64,000 nucleotides of DNA, from the NCBI GenBank assembly GCA_042408965.1, contig JBHOQN010000009.1, forward strand, positions 1 through 64,000, in the 5' to 3' direction. A program made the position numbers and the translations under genes. Of this stretch, positions 1 to 8,008 are shown piece after piece (position 1 is the first letter of the stretch; each line of letters begins with the position of its first letter). Source of the DNA: Thermogemmatispora sp042408965. GTDB taxonomy: Bacteria; Chloroflexota; Ktedonobacteria; Ktedonobacterales; Ktedonobacteraceae. Under the pieces are notes generated by a model. It saw only the letters and a list, made by a program, of their open reading frames with translations, had not been told where the DNA came from and searched no databases.

Positions 1-35
1 GTCGGGTTGAGTTGTACGACGATCGTCCTATCCAT
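1..35 (-). CDS. tnpB: TnpB (IS605 OrfB) N-terminus, cut by window edge
   Basis: Only the first eleven codons are inside the window, read leftwards from ATG 35 (an in-frame ATG also lies at 41). They encode MDRTIVVQLNP. This matches the usual opening of IS605 TnpB/OrfB RNA-guided nucleases, which begin with a short basic start followed by a T(V/I)xVxLxPT beta strand. The identification rests on this short stretch plus the hairpin-bearing element end just upstream (87-129). Nothing can be said about catalytic residues or intactness. An unrelated protein with a similar start is possible. Confidence 0.5.
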   Translation of the reverse strand, partial: MDRTIVVQLNP

Positions 36-130
36 GCACATAGCATATCATATATGTCAGGCGATGGTCAAGCACAGAAAGGAGGGGGCGCATTCCTCCC
101 CACGCCTGAAGGCGGGGGTCTCCTGCGCCT
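1..130 (-). mobile_element. IS200/IS605-type element, left end with subterminal hairpin
   Basis: Upstream of the putative tnpB start lies a nested imperfect palindrome at 87-129: outer arms GGCGCA/TGCGCC (87-92 and 124-129), and an inner stem CCCC-A-CGCCT against AGGCGGGGG around a GA turn, with one bulged A. Such hairpins mark the ends of IS200/IS605 elements, where they are the recognition structures for the single-strand transposase. The layout (hairpin, about 50 nt, then tnpB) fits a tnpB-only element. No tnpA is visible. The exact boundary near 130 is inferred. Confidence 0.5.
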
Positions 131-132
131 AT

Positions 133-660
133 ATGATGAAACTGCCGTTTTTCAAAGGACGCCAGCTACAAGATGAGCATGAGGCACCGACCGAGCCGCT
201 GCCAATCCTCGCCGAGAGCGATGAGGTAACTCACACCATGCCCTGGCCGGGGCCGGGTGCTCCTCCCGGAGGTCATGTGATGGGGCCATGGCCACAGCCA
301 GTGATACACCAGGGCGTTCCCTATCCCTATCCGGTGTTCCTACAGAAGGCATCGCCGCGCCCGTCGCGTAGACACCTGCGTCGCTGGCTACCGAGGCTGG
401 TTGCGCTGTTCTTCCGCTTGATACAGCTCATCCTCATGCTGTACAGTGTCCTGCTCTTCCTGGGGATCAGGCAACACGCTCTCTGGATCGAACTGATCTA
501 CGCGAGCGGAACGCTCTTAGAGCTGCCCCTGCGTCTCTTCCTGCCGGCAGGTAACTTCTCCTTACCAGCCAGCATTGATGGCTACGCTCTGCTGGCTTTG
601 CTCGTCTACACACTGCTGGCGGCGATCATTGTGCGCATGCTCAGGGCGGTGCTGGCCTGA
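133..660 (+). CDS. YggT-like small membrane protein
   Basis: A 175-residue protein from the ATG pair at 133/136. Residues 1-80 are polar, Pro/Gly rich and probably disordered. Two hydrophobic segments follow at about 88-112 and 148-172, separated by an amphipathic stretch with LLELPLRLFLP. That arrangement resembles YggT-family membrane proteins; the match is by eye and the function of the family is poorly defined. The frame stays open upstream to position 7, but that part lies in the insertion-element end. No ribosome site precedes 133, so the element may have replaced the natural leader. The true start is uncertain; ATG 238 is an alternative. Confidence 0.6.
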   Translation: MMKLPFFKGRQLQDEHEAPTEPLPILAESDEVTHTMPWPGPGAPPGGHVMGPWPQPVIHQGVPYPYPVFLQKASPRPSRRHLRRWLPRLVALFFRLIQLILMLYSVLLFLGIRQHALWIELIYASGTLLELPLRLFLPAGNFSLPASIDGYALLALLVYTLLAAIIVRMLRAVLA

Positions 661-685
661 CCGCAGGCCGGGCGGGCCAGCCTCG

Positions 686-1207
686 TCAGTCCTTACCGAA
701 CTCGTCCAGGACATCGAGGCTGTTAATGAAATCGCGATAGGCCTCCAGGTTATCGGGCTCTGGCTCCTTCCTGGGGAGAGGTTTGGGCAAGTTCTGCTCC
801 TCGCTCGTCTCAGGTGTGACCCCGGCCCGTTCCAGCACACTTTCTTCAACAAAGATGGGGGCCTTGGCGCGCACAGCGAGCGCGATGGCATCGCTCGGAC
901 GCGCATCGATCTCGACGTGTCGACCGTCCGCGTCCAGGATGATGCGGGCGTAGAAGATATCGTCGATCAGGTCCGAGATCACAATGCTGATAATCTTTGC
1001 GCCCAGCTCGCTGATGACATTTTTGAGCAGGTCGTGCGTGAGTGGCCGCGGGGAGTTCGTTCCCTGGAGTTCGACAGCAATTGCATAGGCCTCCGCATGC
1101 GCTATCCAGATGAACAGGTAGCGCTCTTGCTTCAGCGCCTTTAAAATGACTACTCGTTGCTGTGTCGCCAGATATATGCGTACACTCTCAACTGTCATTT
1201 CAACCAT
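686..1207 (-). CDS. bifunctional nuclease family protein (DUF151)
   Basis: A 173-residue protein starting at ATG 1207, preceded by a GAGGGAG ribosome site. The core, with PLTHDLLKNVISELGA, DDIFYARIILD and the motif IDARPSDAIALAVRAKAPIFV, is the DUF151/BFN fold, named for proteins with reported DNase/RNase activity and also found with UVR domains. Here the domain stands alone with a charged C-terminal tail ending in an acidic helix. The frame extends to 1504, but that extension is Cys/Arg rich, lies beyond the promoter at 1364-1392 and is not believed. The gene is divergent from lexA. Its role as a nuclease in this organism is inferred only from the family. Confidence 0.85.
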   Translation of the reverse strand: MVEMTVESVRIYLATQQRVVILKALKQERYLFIWIAHAEAYAIAVELQGTNSPRPLTHDLLKNVISELGAKIISIVISDLIDDIFYARIILDADGRHVEIDARPSDAIALAVRAKAPIFVEESVLERAGVTPETSEEQNLPKPLPRKEPEPDNLEAYRDFINSLDVLDEFGKD

Positions 1208-1363
1208 GTGTATCTGACTCCCTCTTTCATGGCCGGGTCCGCGAGTGTTTAACGCCTCTATTGTACATCTATCCGTGGGTCTGGCGCAAATCGCTTGCCA
1301 TTCTCGCGCCTGCCTTCCTCCGGGAAGGAAGCGGTGCTTCCTGCTAGAACCTCTCTCCGAATA

Positions 1364-1392
1364 AGTATAGCAAAGAGTGCCGGCTATTCCAA
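1364..1392 (-). promoter_or_regulatory. sigma-70 promoter for the DUF151 gene
   Basis: On the minus strand TTGGAA (1392-1387) and TATACT (1369-1364) are separated by 17 bp, with a TGC extended -10. This implies a leader of about 150 nt, which contains a small GGAAGC-ACC-GCTTCC hairpin before the start at 1207. Confidence 0.65.
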
Positions 1393-1560
1393 GAGTGTGC
1401 CAGGCTCTCTTCTCACAGGCTCTTTCCTGGTATCCACAGCACCAGACAGTGGCGCCCTGGAGGAGGAGCAGCTTTCTGGGAATGTCCCCACAGAGAGCGG
1501 TCATCGCTCAGAGCTGACGGCACCCTCGCTGCCTTCCAGGAGAAGGAGGCCACACTGAAA

Positions 1561-1577
1561 GAATTTTCCGAAAATTC
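1561..1577. promoter_or_regulatory. perfect palindrome upstream of lexA promoter
   Basis: GAATTTT-CCG-AAAATTC is a perfect 7-3-7 inverted repeat ending 15 bp before the lexA -35 box. It lies in the divergent region between the DUF151 gene and lexA, so it may be an operator for either. No known LexA consensus is matched exactly. Confidence 0.45.
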
Positions 1578-1591
1578 GTTCAAAAAAGAGC

Positions 1592-1620
1592 TTGACTTGT
1601 CCTCTGCCGTTTGCTATCAT
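1592..1620 (+). promoter_or_regulatory. lexA promoter
   Basis: TTGACT (1592-1597) and TATCAT (1615-1620) with a 17-bp spacer and a TGC extended -10. Downstream, between this promoter and the start codon, CGTTCTAT (1633-1640) and ATAGAACG (1662-1669) form an inverted repeat whose halves contain GTTC/GAAC, the core of Gram-positive LexA boxes but with a wide spacing. Autoregulation is likely but inferred. Confidence 0.7.
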
Positions 1621-1698
1621 TAATTTGAATAGCCGTTCTATTTTCTGACGGCCGTGGAGCTATAGAACGTGTTTTTGGAGAAAGGCAGGAACTGGCTT

Positions 1699-2337
1699 AT
1701 GCCTGAGCAACTGGGCGAGTTCCAACGACGAATGTTGGAGTTCATTGTCAACTATATACGCAATGAGGGCATGCCTCCGACGAATCGCGAGATCGGCAAG
1801 GCGATGAAAATTGCCAGTACGGGGCATGTCGACTACCATCTCTCCATGCTGGAGAAGCGCGGCTACATAACGCGCGAGGCGAAGAAGAGCCGGGGTATCA
1901 AGCTGACCAGGCACCCCTGGGGCATTCCGGTGGAGGGGACCATCGCTGCTGGTGAGCCGATCGAGATTTTCTCAGAGCCGGAGCAGACCATCGAGGTGGG
2001 CCAGGGGATTGATCCTGAAAGTAGCTTTGCGCTGATCGTGCGTGGTCAATCGATGATTGAGGACCATATCTGCGACGGCGACTATGTAGTCATTAAGCGT
2101 CAGCCGACCTGTGAGAATGGCGACATCGTGGTGGCGGTGCATCTGGAAGAGGGGACCAGGGGTAAGGCGACGCTGAAGCGCTTCTTCCAGGAGAAGGAGC
2201 AGGTGCGTCTGCAGCCGGCCAACTCTGAGCTGGAGCCGATCTACGTTCCCCGCAGTGAATGGGATCGTGAATGGAAGATTCAGGGCAAAGTCGTGGCAAT
2301 TGTGCGCCACTATGGTGGCCCGGGGCGGGCTGCCTGA
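1699..2337 (+). CDS. lexA: LexA repressor, SOS response
   Basis: A 212-residue repressor-protease. Residues 1-70 form the winged helix, with PPTNREIGKAMKIAS and HLSMLEKRGYI. The self-cleavage site Ala-Gly is in GTIAAGEPI near residue 80. The catalytic serine is in RGQSMIEDHICDGD and the lysine in ATLKRF, so the autoprotease looks intact. Length is normal for LexA. ATG 1699 is chosen because AGGA (1687-1690) sits 8 nt upstream; a GTG at 1669 is in frame but lies inside the probable operator half-site. It should repress SOS genes until RecA-ssDNA triggers cleavage. A close promoter and inverted repeats suggest autoregulation. Confidence 0.95.
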   Translation: MPEQLGEFQRRMLEFIVNYIRNEGMPPTNREIGKAMKIASTGHVDYHLSMLEKRGYITREAKKSRGIKLTRHPWGIPVEGTIAAGEPIEIFSEPEQTIEVGQGIDPESSFALIVRGQSMIEDHICDGDYVVIKRQPTCENGDIVVAVHLEEGTRGKATLKRFFQEKEQVRLQPANSELEPIYVPRSEWDREWKIQGKVVAIVRHYGGPGRAA

Positions 2338-2746
2338 GAGGATCTCCCGGGCCGGAGGTCCGTGGCAAGCATGGGCCCTGTGGCTGTACGGGAATCCAGT
2401 CGGTGCTGATGGGCGCGATGCTAACACCCGCTAAGAGGCCGACCGCCTGAACAGCGAGGCCTGTGACCAGGGGGAGTGGACGTGATATATCCTGCCGTGT
2501 TGCGTCCGCTCGGCTTCCGTCCAGGCTCCATCTGCGCCAGTTCCACGGCTGCAGCGGCTATTGACTGGCTCTTCCTGTCTGGTTGAGCGGCTTCTTCTTA
2601 CGATGATTGCCGCACTCGTGTGGCCTGCCCTGTCATCTGGTGCATGGGAGGCCTGCGCTTGAGATCGAGAATAATCACTGCACACCTTCTATAGATAGAG
2701 GAATCAGGCCGGTTCAGCCCCTGCCCGGTCCGGTGGATTTTTTCTC
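2338..2746. other. intergenic region without recognised feature
   Basis: About 400 bp between lexA and the next promoter. Short open frames exist on both strands, but none has a convincing ribosome site or protein-like composition. I saw no tRNA, riboswitch core or strong terminator. Confidence 0.4.
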
Positions 2747-2775
2747 TTGTCAAATAGTCATAGCCCTGCTATACT
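2747..2775 (+). promoter_or_regulatory. promoter for the 2892 membrane protein gene
   Basis: TTGTCA (2747-2752), a 17-bp spacer with TGC just before the -10, and TATACT (2770-2775). It predicts a leader of about 110 nt. Confidence 0.65.
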
Positions 2776-2891
2776 TTCACTAAAGATGTCGAGCCGTTCC
2801 TCGGGCCTGACCCTGGCAAGCCGGGATCGCTATCCCGAACAGTTTCGCGCCTACGCGACTGACATTAACTTGTTGAAAGGATGCACAACCT

Positions 2892-4145
2892 ATGAGAGCC
2901 GCTGCCGTGGCGTTCGTGCTGGTTGTCGGAGCCGCCGTGGTTCTGTGGTTCGGTAATACTCTCAATTCCTGGGTGCTTGGTGGCCTGATAGGCGGGTTGG
3001 CAGCCTTACTACTCAGTATTCCCATCTCGCTCTCGCTGTTCTCCTTTCTCTCTCGTCGTCATGATGATCGCTTTCGTACTGAGATCCACGAACAGATGTC
3101 GCTCGGACAAACTTATTCCTATGCGTTACCTCCCGCGGGCGCGCAGATGCGTGGATATCAACTTCCTCCCCAGGCCTCTGAGGCCTATCGAGAGGAATAT
3201 GAGCTGGATGAGGACTATCAGGAGTACGAGGAAATTGATGAGGCCGAAGGCGTCTATGAAGAGAGTTCCACACTCCGTCGCTCATCTTCCATGCCGTTAT
3301 CATCTCGTCAGTCATCACTTTCTTCCAGGGAACTGTCCGCCCCGTCTCATTCTGTCCCTTTAAAGCAACGCAATAGCGCTCTGTATCCGGCTATCGGTGC
3401 CGAGCAAACGCGCGCACCCAGATCACAGGTGCAGCGACTGACGCCCTCTCATCTGCGGTCTCCTTATCCAGGGCTACCGCGAGGCCAGGGTGGCCTCAGG
3501 CAGAGCCAGTATCTTTCTGAGGCCTTGCGTGCTGCCCGTCTAGAGACAGTCCGCCGGCGCGACGATGATCCGGGGAGGCTCGCGTCGGGATTAGAGCAGG
3601 AGGATATCGAAGTCTCGTCAATGCTTCCGCCGCCGCCACCAGGGCTGGCGGCGCGCCGTTCTTCTGCGCTTTCTCCCCGTTCGTCCTCCTCGTCTCAGCA
3701 GCGCCGGCCCCGCCCTTCTCAGTCGCTGCAGCGTGGCGCTGGCTCTCGCTCCTCGTCCTTCGCTCCCGAGGATGAGGAGGCGCTGACAGGTCCCTACGCG
3801 CTGTCCCAGCGTGAGCGGGAGGCCTACGTTGATGAGGAGAATCCCTGGGATAATCGCTTGCAGCGTCAGAGTGGCCAGATGCCGCTCTCCCCTCGCTCCG
3901 CTGACGCGAGCGGGTTCTATTCGCGCCAGAGCAGCAGCGTCGCGCGCTCCCGGATCACCGGTGATCAACGCCGTGTTCGGGGCCTGCCGTCGGGCAGTCT
4001 CAAAAATCCGCTTGTGCGTCGCGCTCCTTATATGTACGAGGATGATCCGCTGCGTGAGGAGCTTGGTCAGTACATCGATGAGCCGGTGACACGCCGCTCC
4101 TCCCTGTATCGGCGCTATCAGGAGCACGACGATAGCCAGCCTTGA
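2892..4145 (+). CDS. two-helix membrane protein with long Ser/Arg-rich tail
   Basis: 417 residues, family not recognised. Residues 1-22 and 27-53 are hydrophobic membrane segments separated by a short turn, followed by basic residues (SRRHDDR), so most of the protein probably faces the cytoplasm. An acidic Tyr/Glu stretch lies at about 95-125. The remaining roughly 290 residues are low-complexity, with many RSSS, SRQSS and PPPPPG tracts, and are likely disordered and possibly phosphorylated on Ser/Tyr. The start at ATG 2892 follows AAAGG at about 11 nt. It is followed within about 110 bp by a DedA gene on the same strand and may share its transcript. Function unknown. Confidence 0.75.
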   Translation: MRAAAVAFVLVVGAAVVLWFGNTLNSWVLGGLIGGLAALLLSIPISLSLFSFLSRRHDDRFRTEIHEQMSLGQTYSYALPPAGAQMRGYQLPPQASEAYREEYELDEDYQEYEEIDEAEGVYEESSTLRRSSSMPLSSRQSSLSSRELSAPSHSVPLKQRNSALYPAIGAEQTRAPRSQVQRLTPSHLRSPYPGLPRGQGGLRQSQYLSEALRAARLETVRRRDDDPGRLASGLEQEDIEVSSMLPPPPPGLAARRSSALSPRSSSSSQQRRPRPSQSLQRGAGSRSSSFAPEDEEALTGPYALSQREREAYVDEENPWDNRLQRQSGQMPLSPRSADASGFYSRQSSSVARSRITGDQRRVRGLPSGSLKNPLVRRAPYMYEDDPLREELGQYIDEPVTRRSSLYRRYQEHDDSQP

Positions 4146-4253
4146 GTGCGGGGACCTCCCTTGCGTACCAGGTTGTACCAGGACCCTGGCTCTTGCGCGC
4201 CGGGTATGTTAGGATGGGGCAAAAGTGCAGGAGCTTGCGAAGGAGGCCGCTGT

Positions 4254-5120
4254 TTGCTGAACCACTTGATTGAGGCTCTCACGAGCTTTATTACGAACCT
4301 GTACGTCTCAACCGGCCTTGTCGGCATTGTTCTGGCGATGGCTATTGAGAGTTGCTGTATCCCGCTGCCCAGTGAGATTGTTATGCCCCTGGCCGGGGTT
4401 CTGCTGGCCCAGGACAGATTGCTCACAGGCATGGGTCTCTGGCCAGGCCTCTTCCTGGTGAGCCTGGCCGGCTCCCTCGGGTGCCTGCTCGGTTCAGTCG
4501 TTGCCTATGGCATTGGCGCTGCGGGGGGGCGCCCGCTGCTACTCAAGTACGGGCGCTACATTCTCATTTCGCAGCATGATGCTGACAAAGCTGACGAGTT
4601 TTTCCGCCGCTGGGGGAGCGCCACTACCTTCTTCTCGCGTCTGCTACCGGTGGTGCGCACCTATATCTCGTTCCCGGCTGGCATCGCCAGGATGCCCTTT
4701 GTCCGATTCTGTCTCTATACCTTTCTTGGCTCTTTCCCCTGGTGTTTGCTACTGGCCTACGTCGGAACGGTCGTCGGCAATAACCTTGAAACGCTGGGGC
4801 CGATCTTCCACAGCCTGGATGTGGTGATTATTGTAGGGCTCCTTGTCCTGGTGGTGCTCTATGTATGGCGGCACATCCGCAACGACCGCCGGGCGCGAGC
4901 AGCCCTGGCTATGGAGCAGGCGCAGACCGCTCCTATGGCACAGGTCCAGCCGGTACGGCCCTCCTCTCAGGCCTCTGTTGCCTGGGGCCAATCCCCATCC
5001 TCTCAGTCCTCGTTGCCTCCCCAGCCTTCTCAGGTTCCCTGGCAGCCTCCATCCTCTGGAGGACAGAGCCAGTCGTGGGGCCGCGATGGGCAGAACGGCC
5101 CGACAGTTCCGCGCCGTTGA
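4254..5120 (+). CDS. DedA/SNARE-associated family membrane protein
   Basis: 288 residues from TTG 4254, chosen because AGGAGG (4241-4246) lies exactly 7 nt upstream; the upstream in-frame ATGs have no such site. The DedA domain covers residues 5-210, with an ESCCIPLPSE re-entrant motif near residue 30 and the conserved FFSRLLPVVRTYISFPAG segment near 130-147, including the arginine pair of the family. DedA proteins act in undecaprenyl-phosphate or phospholipid flipping and membrane homeostasis; which lipid is used here cannot be told. The last 65 residues are a Gln/Ser/Pro-rich tail, unusual for the family and probably disordered. Confidence 0.9.
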   Translation: MLNHLIEALTSFITNLYVSTGLVGIVLAMAIESCCIPLPSEIVMPLAGVLLAQDRLLTGMGLWPGLFLVSLAGSLGCLLGSVVAYGIGAAGGRPLLLKYGRYILISQHDADKADEFFRRWGSATTFFSRLLPVVRTYISFPAGIARMPFVRFCLYTFLGSFPWCLLLAYVGTVVGNNLETLGPIFHSLDVVIIVGLLVLVVLYVWRHIRNDRRARAALAMEQAQTAPMAQVQPVRPSSQASVAWGQSPSSQSSLPPQPSQVPWQPPSSGGQSQSWGRDGQNGPTVPRR

Positions 5121-5428
5121 TCAGGCAATAGGACGAGCGACTTGCTTGCAGGCTGACCGCGGTAGCCAGCCAGACCGGTGGCCAGCCTGATCGCCGGTGG
5201 TCAGCCAGGAAAGATGCGCTCGCTGGAGGCTGGTGGGTATACGTAAAGGAAGATCAACGCCTGGGAGCGCTGGTCGGAGGAACGGGGGTGGGAGAGGTGC
5301 TCCCAGGCGTGACCTCGACAGCAGGAACCACAGGGGTCTGTCTGGCTCTAATAATAGCGGTGAGAGATCAAAAAATCCCAAGTAATTTGTAAAAATTGTG
5401 CAAAGAAGCGAACTCCCACAAGCGCTGA
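5121..5428. repeat. intergenic region with three imperfect 11-bp direct repeats
   Basis: Copies GGTAGCCAGCC (5161-5171), GGTGGCCAGCC (5177-5187) and GGTGGTCAGCC (5196-5206) are spaced by 16 and 19 bp. They lie between the convergent DedA gene and the 5429 gene. No gene is supported in this stretch. Confidence 0.45.
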
Positions 5429-5869
5429 TTATTTGGCCAGCAGCACCACATCTCTGTTGAGCGGCACTGTCTTCCCTGGTAGCGTGCTGTCCAGCTCATA
5501 CAGGGTGCCTGTTGGAACATCTGGAAAGGCGAAATTAAAAGACTGGCTCTGTCCCGGCTCAATGCTGGCCACACGGACCAGAATCGACTGCCGGGGAGCC
5601 TGCACAAAGGTCTTGATGATGAAGTCGTAGGCCTGCTTCCCGCTGTTCCTCACTACAAAGGTGTAGCAGATCTCCGGCCCGAAGGTCGGCTGCGTGGCTT
5701 TGATGCTGTCATCGGCGATTGTGACCCCGACCTGTGAGAGGTCCGTGCTGGTACAGGCGATGTTGGTCTGAGCCTGCAGGACCTGCCTGCCCAGGAGTGT
5801 CACCGCGGTAAGGGCAATGGCGATCACAATCAGCACAGCGGGCGCAATCAAGAGTAAACGGCGTTTCAA
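5429..5869 (-). CDS. membrane-anchored protein with extracytoplasmic beta domain
   Basis: 146 residues from a TTG at 5869, preceded by AGGAGG with a 5-nt spacer. The ATG seven codons upstream (5890) would place that same ribosome site inside the gene. A basic start (KRR) and a hydrophobic segment at residues 4-28 anchor the protein. The rest is a mostly beta domain with GPEICYTFVVRNSGKQAYDF and SIEPGQSQSFNF, typical of CARDB/DUF11-like Ig folds that carry conserved spacing around a Cys. Two cysteines (in IACTS and EICYT) could form a disulfide. Function unknown; probably cell-surface. Confidence 0.75.
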   Translation of the reverse strand: MKRRLLLIAPAVLIVIAIALTAVTLLGRQVLQAQTNIACTSTDLSQVGVTIADDSIKATQPTFGPEICYTFVVRNSGKQAYDFIIKTFVQAPRQSILVRVASIEPGQSQSFNFAFPDVPTGTLYELDSTLPGKTVPLNRDVVLLAK

Positions 5870-6181
5870 GATTTCCTCCTCGTTGTTCATCTCATAGTGA
5901 CTTTTGATCGAAAGATCTGTATTCGCTTTTACAGCAGTTGCAATGTAGCCAGTCCCTACGATTCAACCGCCTGTGCAATCAGTATAGCATCGAAGATTGC
6001 TTGCGCTCTATGTATTGGCCGGAAAATCCTGTTGCCAGCGATTCGTTGCCATTCTGGCTTGAAGATCATAAATTTTGAGCCTGACTATACTGTGAGAAAA
6101 GATATACGGACTTCCAGGGCCAGTACCTGCTAGAAGCTCGTATCGTAGTGATTCTTTCTGTACAACGTATAGGAGAGAACA

Positions 6182-6490
6182 ATGTCCAGGTTAACCAGAC
6201 GTGGTTTTCTTACACGCATCTCCATCGGAGCGGCGACTACCGGTGTGCTGGGTGGTGCCCTGGTTGCTGCCCCGCGTATGGGGTCCTTGCCGCATGTGGA
6301 GAATGAAGTCCCTCCGGCATCAGCGGCGTCACGCTCTTCTGCGCTACAAGAGACTGAGCCGCTGGTTGTGCACGTGCGCAACCTTGCCGCTGGTGAGGTC
6401 AGTGTTCTGGTTGGCACCCACGAAGTGAGCTATCGTGATCCCGTGCTCGTGGCTCATCTGAGCGAGATTGCCGCTGGCCAGATCCATTAA
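6182..6490 (+). CDS. small Tat-exported protein
   Basis: 102 residues with a twin-arginine signal: TRRGFLTR at about residues 5-12, then a hydrophobic Ala/Gly core and an AxA-like cleavage region near PASAASRSSA. The mature part is only about 50 residues, with one predicted beta region (LVVHVRNLAAGEVSVLVG). AGGAG lies 7 nt before the ATG. It is followed after 42 bp by a DUF4331 gene and is probably co-transcribed with it. The Tat route suggests a folded, perhaps cofactor- or partner-bound, product. No metal-binding motif beyond two His near the C-terminus is seen. Confidence 0.75.
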   Translation: MSRLTRRGFLTRISIGAATTGVLGGALVAAPRMGSLPHVENEVPPASAASRSSALQETEPLVVHVRNLAAGEVSVLVGTHEVSYRDPVLVAHLSEIAAGQIH

Positions 6491-6532
6491 GTGTCAGTGT
6501 TCGATTAGTGAGGGAAGAGAGGTCAGTGAAGC

Positions 6533-7894
6533 ATGTCATCGCACCGTGAAGCACCCGAAATTTCCAAAGATCCCGTCGCCGATAACACGGATGTCTACGC
6601 CTTTGTCAGCCCTGATCGGCCAGATACGGTCACCTTGATCGCCAACTACATTCCTCTGCAGGAGCCGGCCGGTGGGCCCAACTTCTACGAGTTTGGCGAA
6701 GATGTCCTGTACGAGATTCACATCGACAACGATGGCGATGCCCTCCCCGACATCACCTATCAGTTCCGTTTTGAGACTGAGGTGCGCAACCCCGATACCT
6801 TTCTCTACAACACCGGTCCGATCACCTCGCTCGATAGCCCGAACTGGAACAGGCGTCAGTTCTATTCAGTGACCAGGGTCGAGGAGGATGGGAACAGGCG
6901 TGTCCTCGCCCGTCATCTGGCGTCGCCGCCCTGCAATATCGGGCCGCTCTCGACTCCTAAGTATGCCGATCTGGCGCAGGCGGCCATCCATGAGTTGCCA
7001 GGTGGAGGAAAGGTCTTTGCCGGTCAGCGCAATGAAGGCTTCTACGTTGATCTGGGAGCGATCTTTGATCTCCTGGATATCCGCCCTTTGCAGAATCTTC
7101 ATATTTTCCCACGTCCTGCTGTGCCCGGCGTTGACGCGACAAAGGATCTCAATGTCCACAGTATTGCTATCCAGATACCCAGAGAGCACCTGACCCGAGG
7201 GGGGTATGCCGGGACCGATCACAGGCACCCCCATGCGGTGATCGGAGTCTGGGCCTCGGCATCCCGCCAGAAGGTGCTGCTCCATGACCATGCACAGGAC
7301 CCCTCGCGCGTTGGCCCCTGGATTCAAGTATCGCGTCTGGGCAATCCACTCTTCAACGAAGTCATTGTGCCTGTGGGAAAGAAGGATCTCTGGAACCGCC
7401 TGGCTCCGAAAGATGATGGGGCCTTTGTTGAATATGTCCAGCATCCCGAGGTCGCCCGGCTGCTCCCTGTACTCTATCCAAACGTCTTTCCTCACCTGCA
7501 GGCGTTGAAGGCCGCACGGGCCGATCTCGTGGCCATCCTATTGACCGGTATTCCGGCAGGCCTGATCAAAGGCTTCCAGAACTTTACAGGTCACAAGCTA
7601 GCCGATATGCTCCGCCTGAATGTAGCGATCCCGCCAGCCAGCACCCCCAATATCTTCGGGCTGCTTGGTGGAGATCTGGCTGGTTTTCCCAACGGACGGC
7701 GCGTCTTTGATGATGTGGTGACCATTGAGTTACGTGCGGTCGCTGGAGCAACCTATCCTCTAGTTGACCCCAAGTTTGAACCTGATGCTGCAGTCTCCAG
7801 CCTGACAGGTGGAGTGCCCCCAAGAGATAACTATCTGCCGCACTTCCCCTATCTAGGCCTGCCGAAAAGTGGTTTTGACACGCCTTCGCACTAA
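6533..7894 (+). CDS. DUF4331 family protein
   Basis: 453 residues beginning SSHREAPEISKDP, the conserved opening of DUF4331 proteins, followed by ADNTDVYAF and a repeat-like beta-rich body with VLYEIHIDNDGDALPD, an acidic loop that resembles a calcium site. No signal peptide is present, so the protein is predicted to stay inside or to leave with a partner. The small Tat protein just upstream is a candidate carrier, which is speculation. Length is normal for the family, whose biochemical function is not established. A GAGAGGT ribosome site precedes ATG 6533. A very stable hairpin (7925-7966) follows the gene. Confidence 0.9.
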   Translation: MSSHREAPEISKDPVADNTDVYAFVSPDRPDTVTLIANYIPLQEPAGGPNFYEFGEDVLYEIHIDNDGDALPDITYQFRFETEVRNPDTFLYNTGPITSLDSPNWNRRQFYSVTRVEEDGNRRVLARHLASPPCNIGPLSTPKYADLAQAAIHELPGGGKVFAGQRNEGFYVDLGAIFDLLDIRPLQNLHIFPRPAVPGVDATKDLNVHSIAIQIPREHLTRGGYAGTDHRHPHAVIGVWASASRQKVLLHDHAQDPSRVGPWIQVSRLGNPLFNEVIVPVGKKDLWNRLAPKDDGAFVEYVQHPEVARLLPVLYPNVFPHLQALKAARADLVAILLTGIPAGLIKGFQNFTGHKLADMLRLNVAIPPASTPNIFGLLGGDLAGFPNGRRVFDDVVTIELRAVAGATYPLVDPKFEPDAAVSSLTGGVPPRDNYLPHFPYLGLPKSGFDTPSH

Positions 7895-7924
7895 GCCAGG
7901 CGTATGGATCATTGCTTAACGAGA

Positions 7925-7966
7925 GCGGAGAGGAGTCCAGTCGCCCCCGACTGAACTCCTCTCCGC
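7925..7966 (+). terminator. long hairpin after the DUF4331 gene
   Basis: A 19-bp stem with a single mismatch (left arm starts GCGGAGAGGAGT) around a CCCC loop. It is not followed by a T-run. A second hairpin, GGTTCGCC with GGCGAACC, lies at 7975-7996. Either may end or attenuate the transcript before the 8009 gene. Confidence 0.6.
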
Positions 7967-8008
7967 CCTGGCCGGTTCGCCCACCGCTGGCGAACCAGTC
8001 TGCACTCT

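Noticed and set aside
1208..1504. N-terminal extension of the DUF151 protein to 272 residues
   Set aside because: The added residues are Cys/Arg rich, span the likely promoter at 1364-1392, and the ribosome site points to 1207.
2338..2746. Riboswitch or structured RNA after lexA
   Set aside because: Some short GC stems, but no conserved aptamer blocks and no terminator-like switch.
5161..5206. CRISPR-like spacing of GGTGGCCAGCC repeats
   Set aside because: Repeats are only 11 bp, imperfect, three copies, and no cas genes exist in the window.
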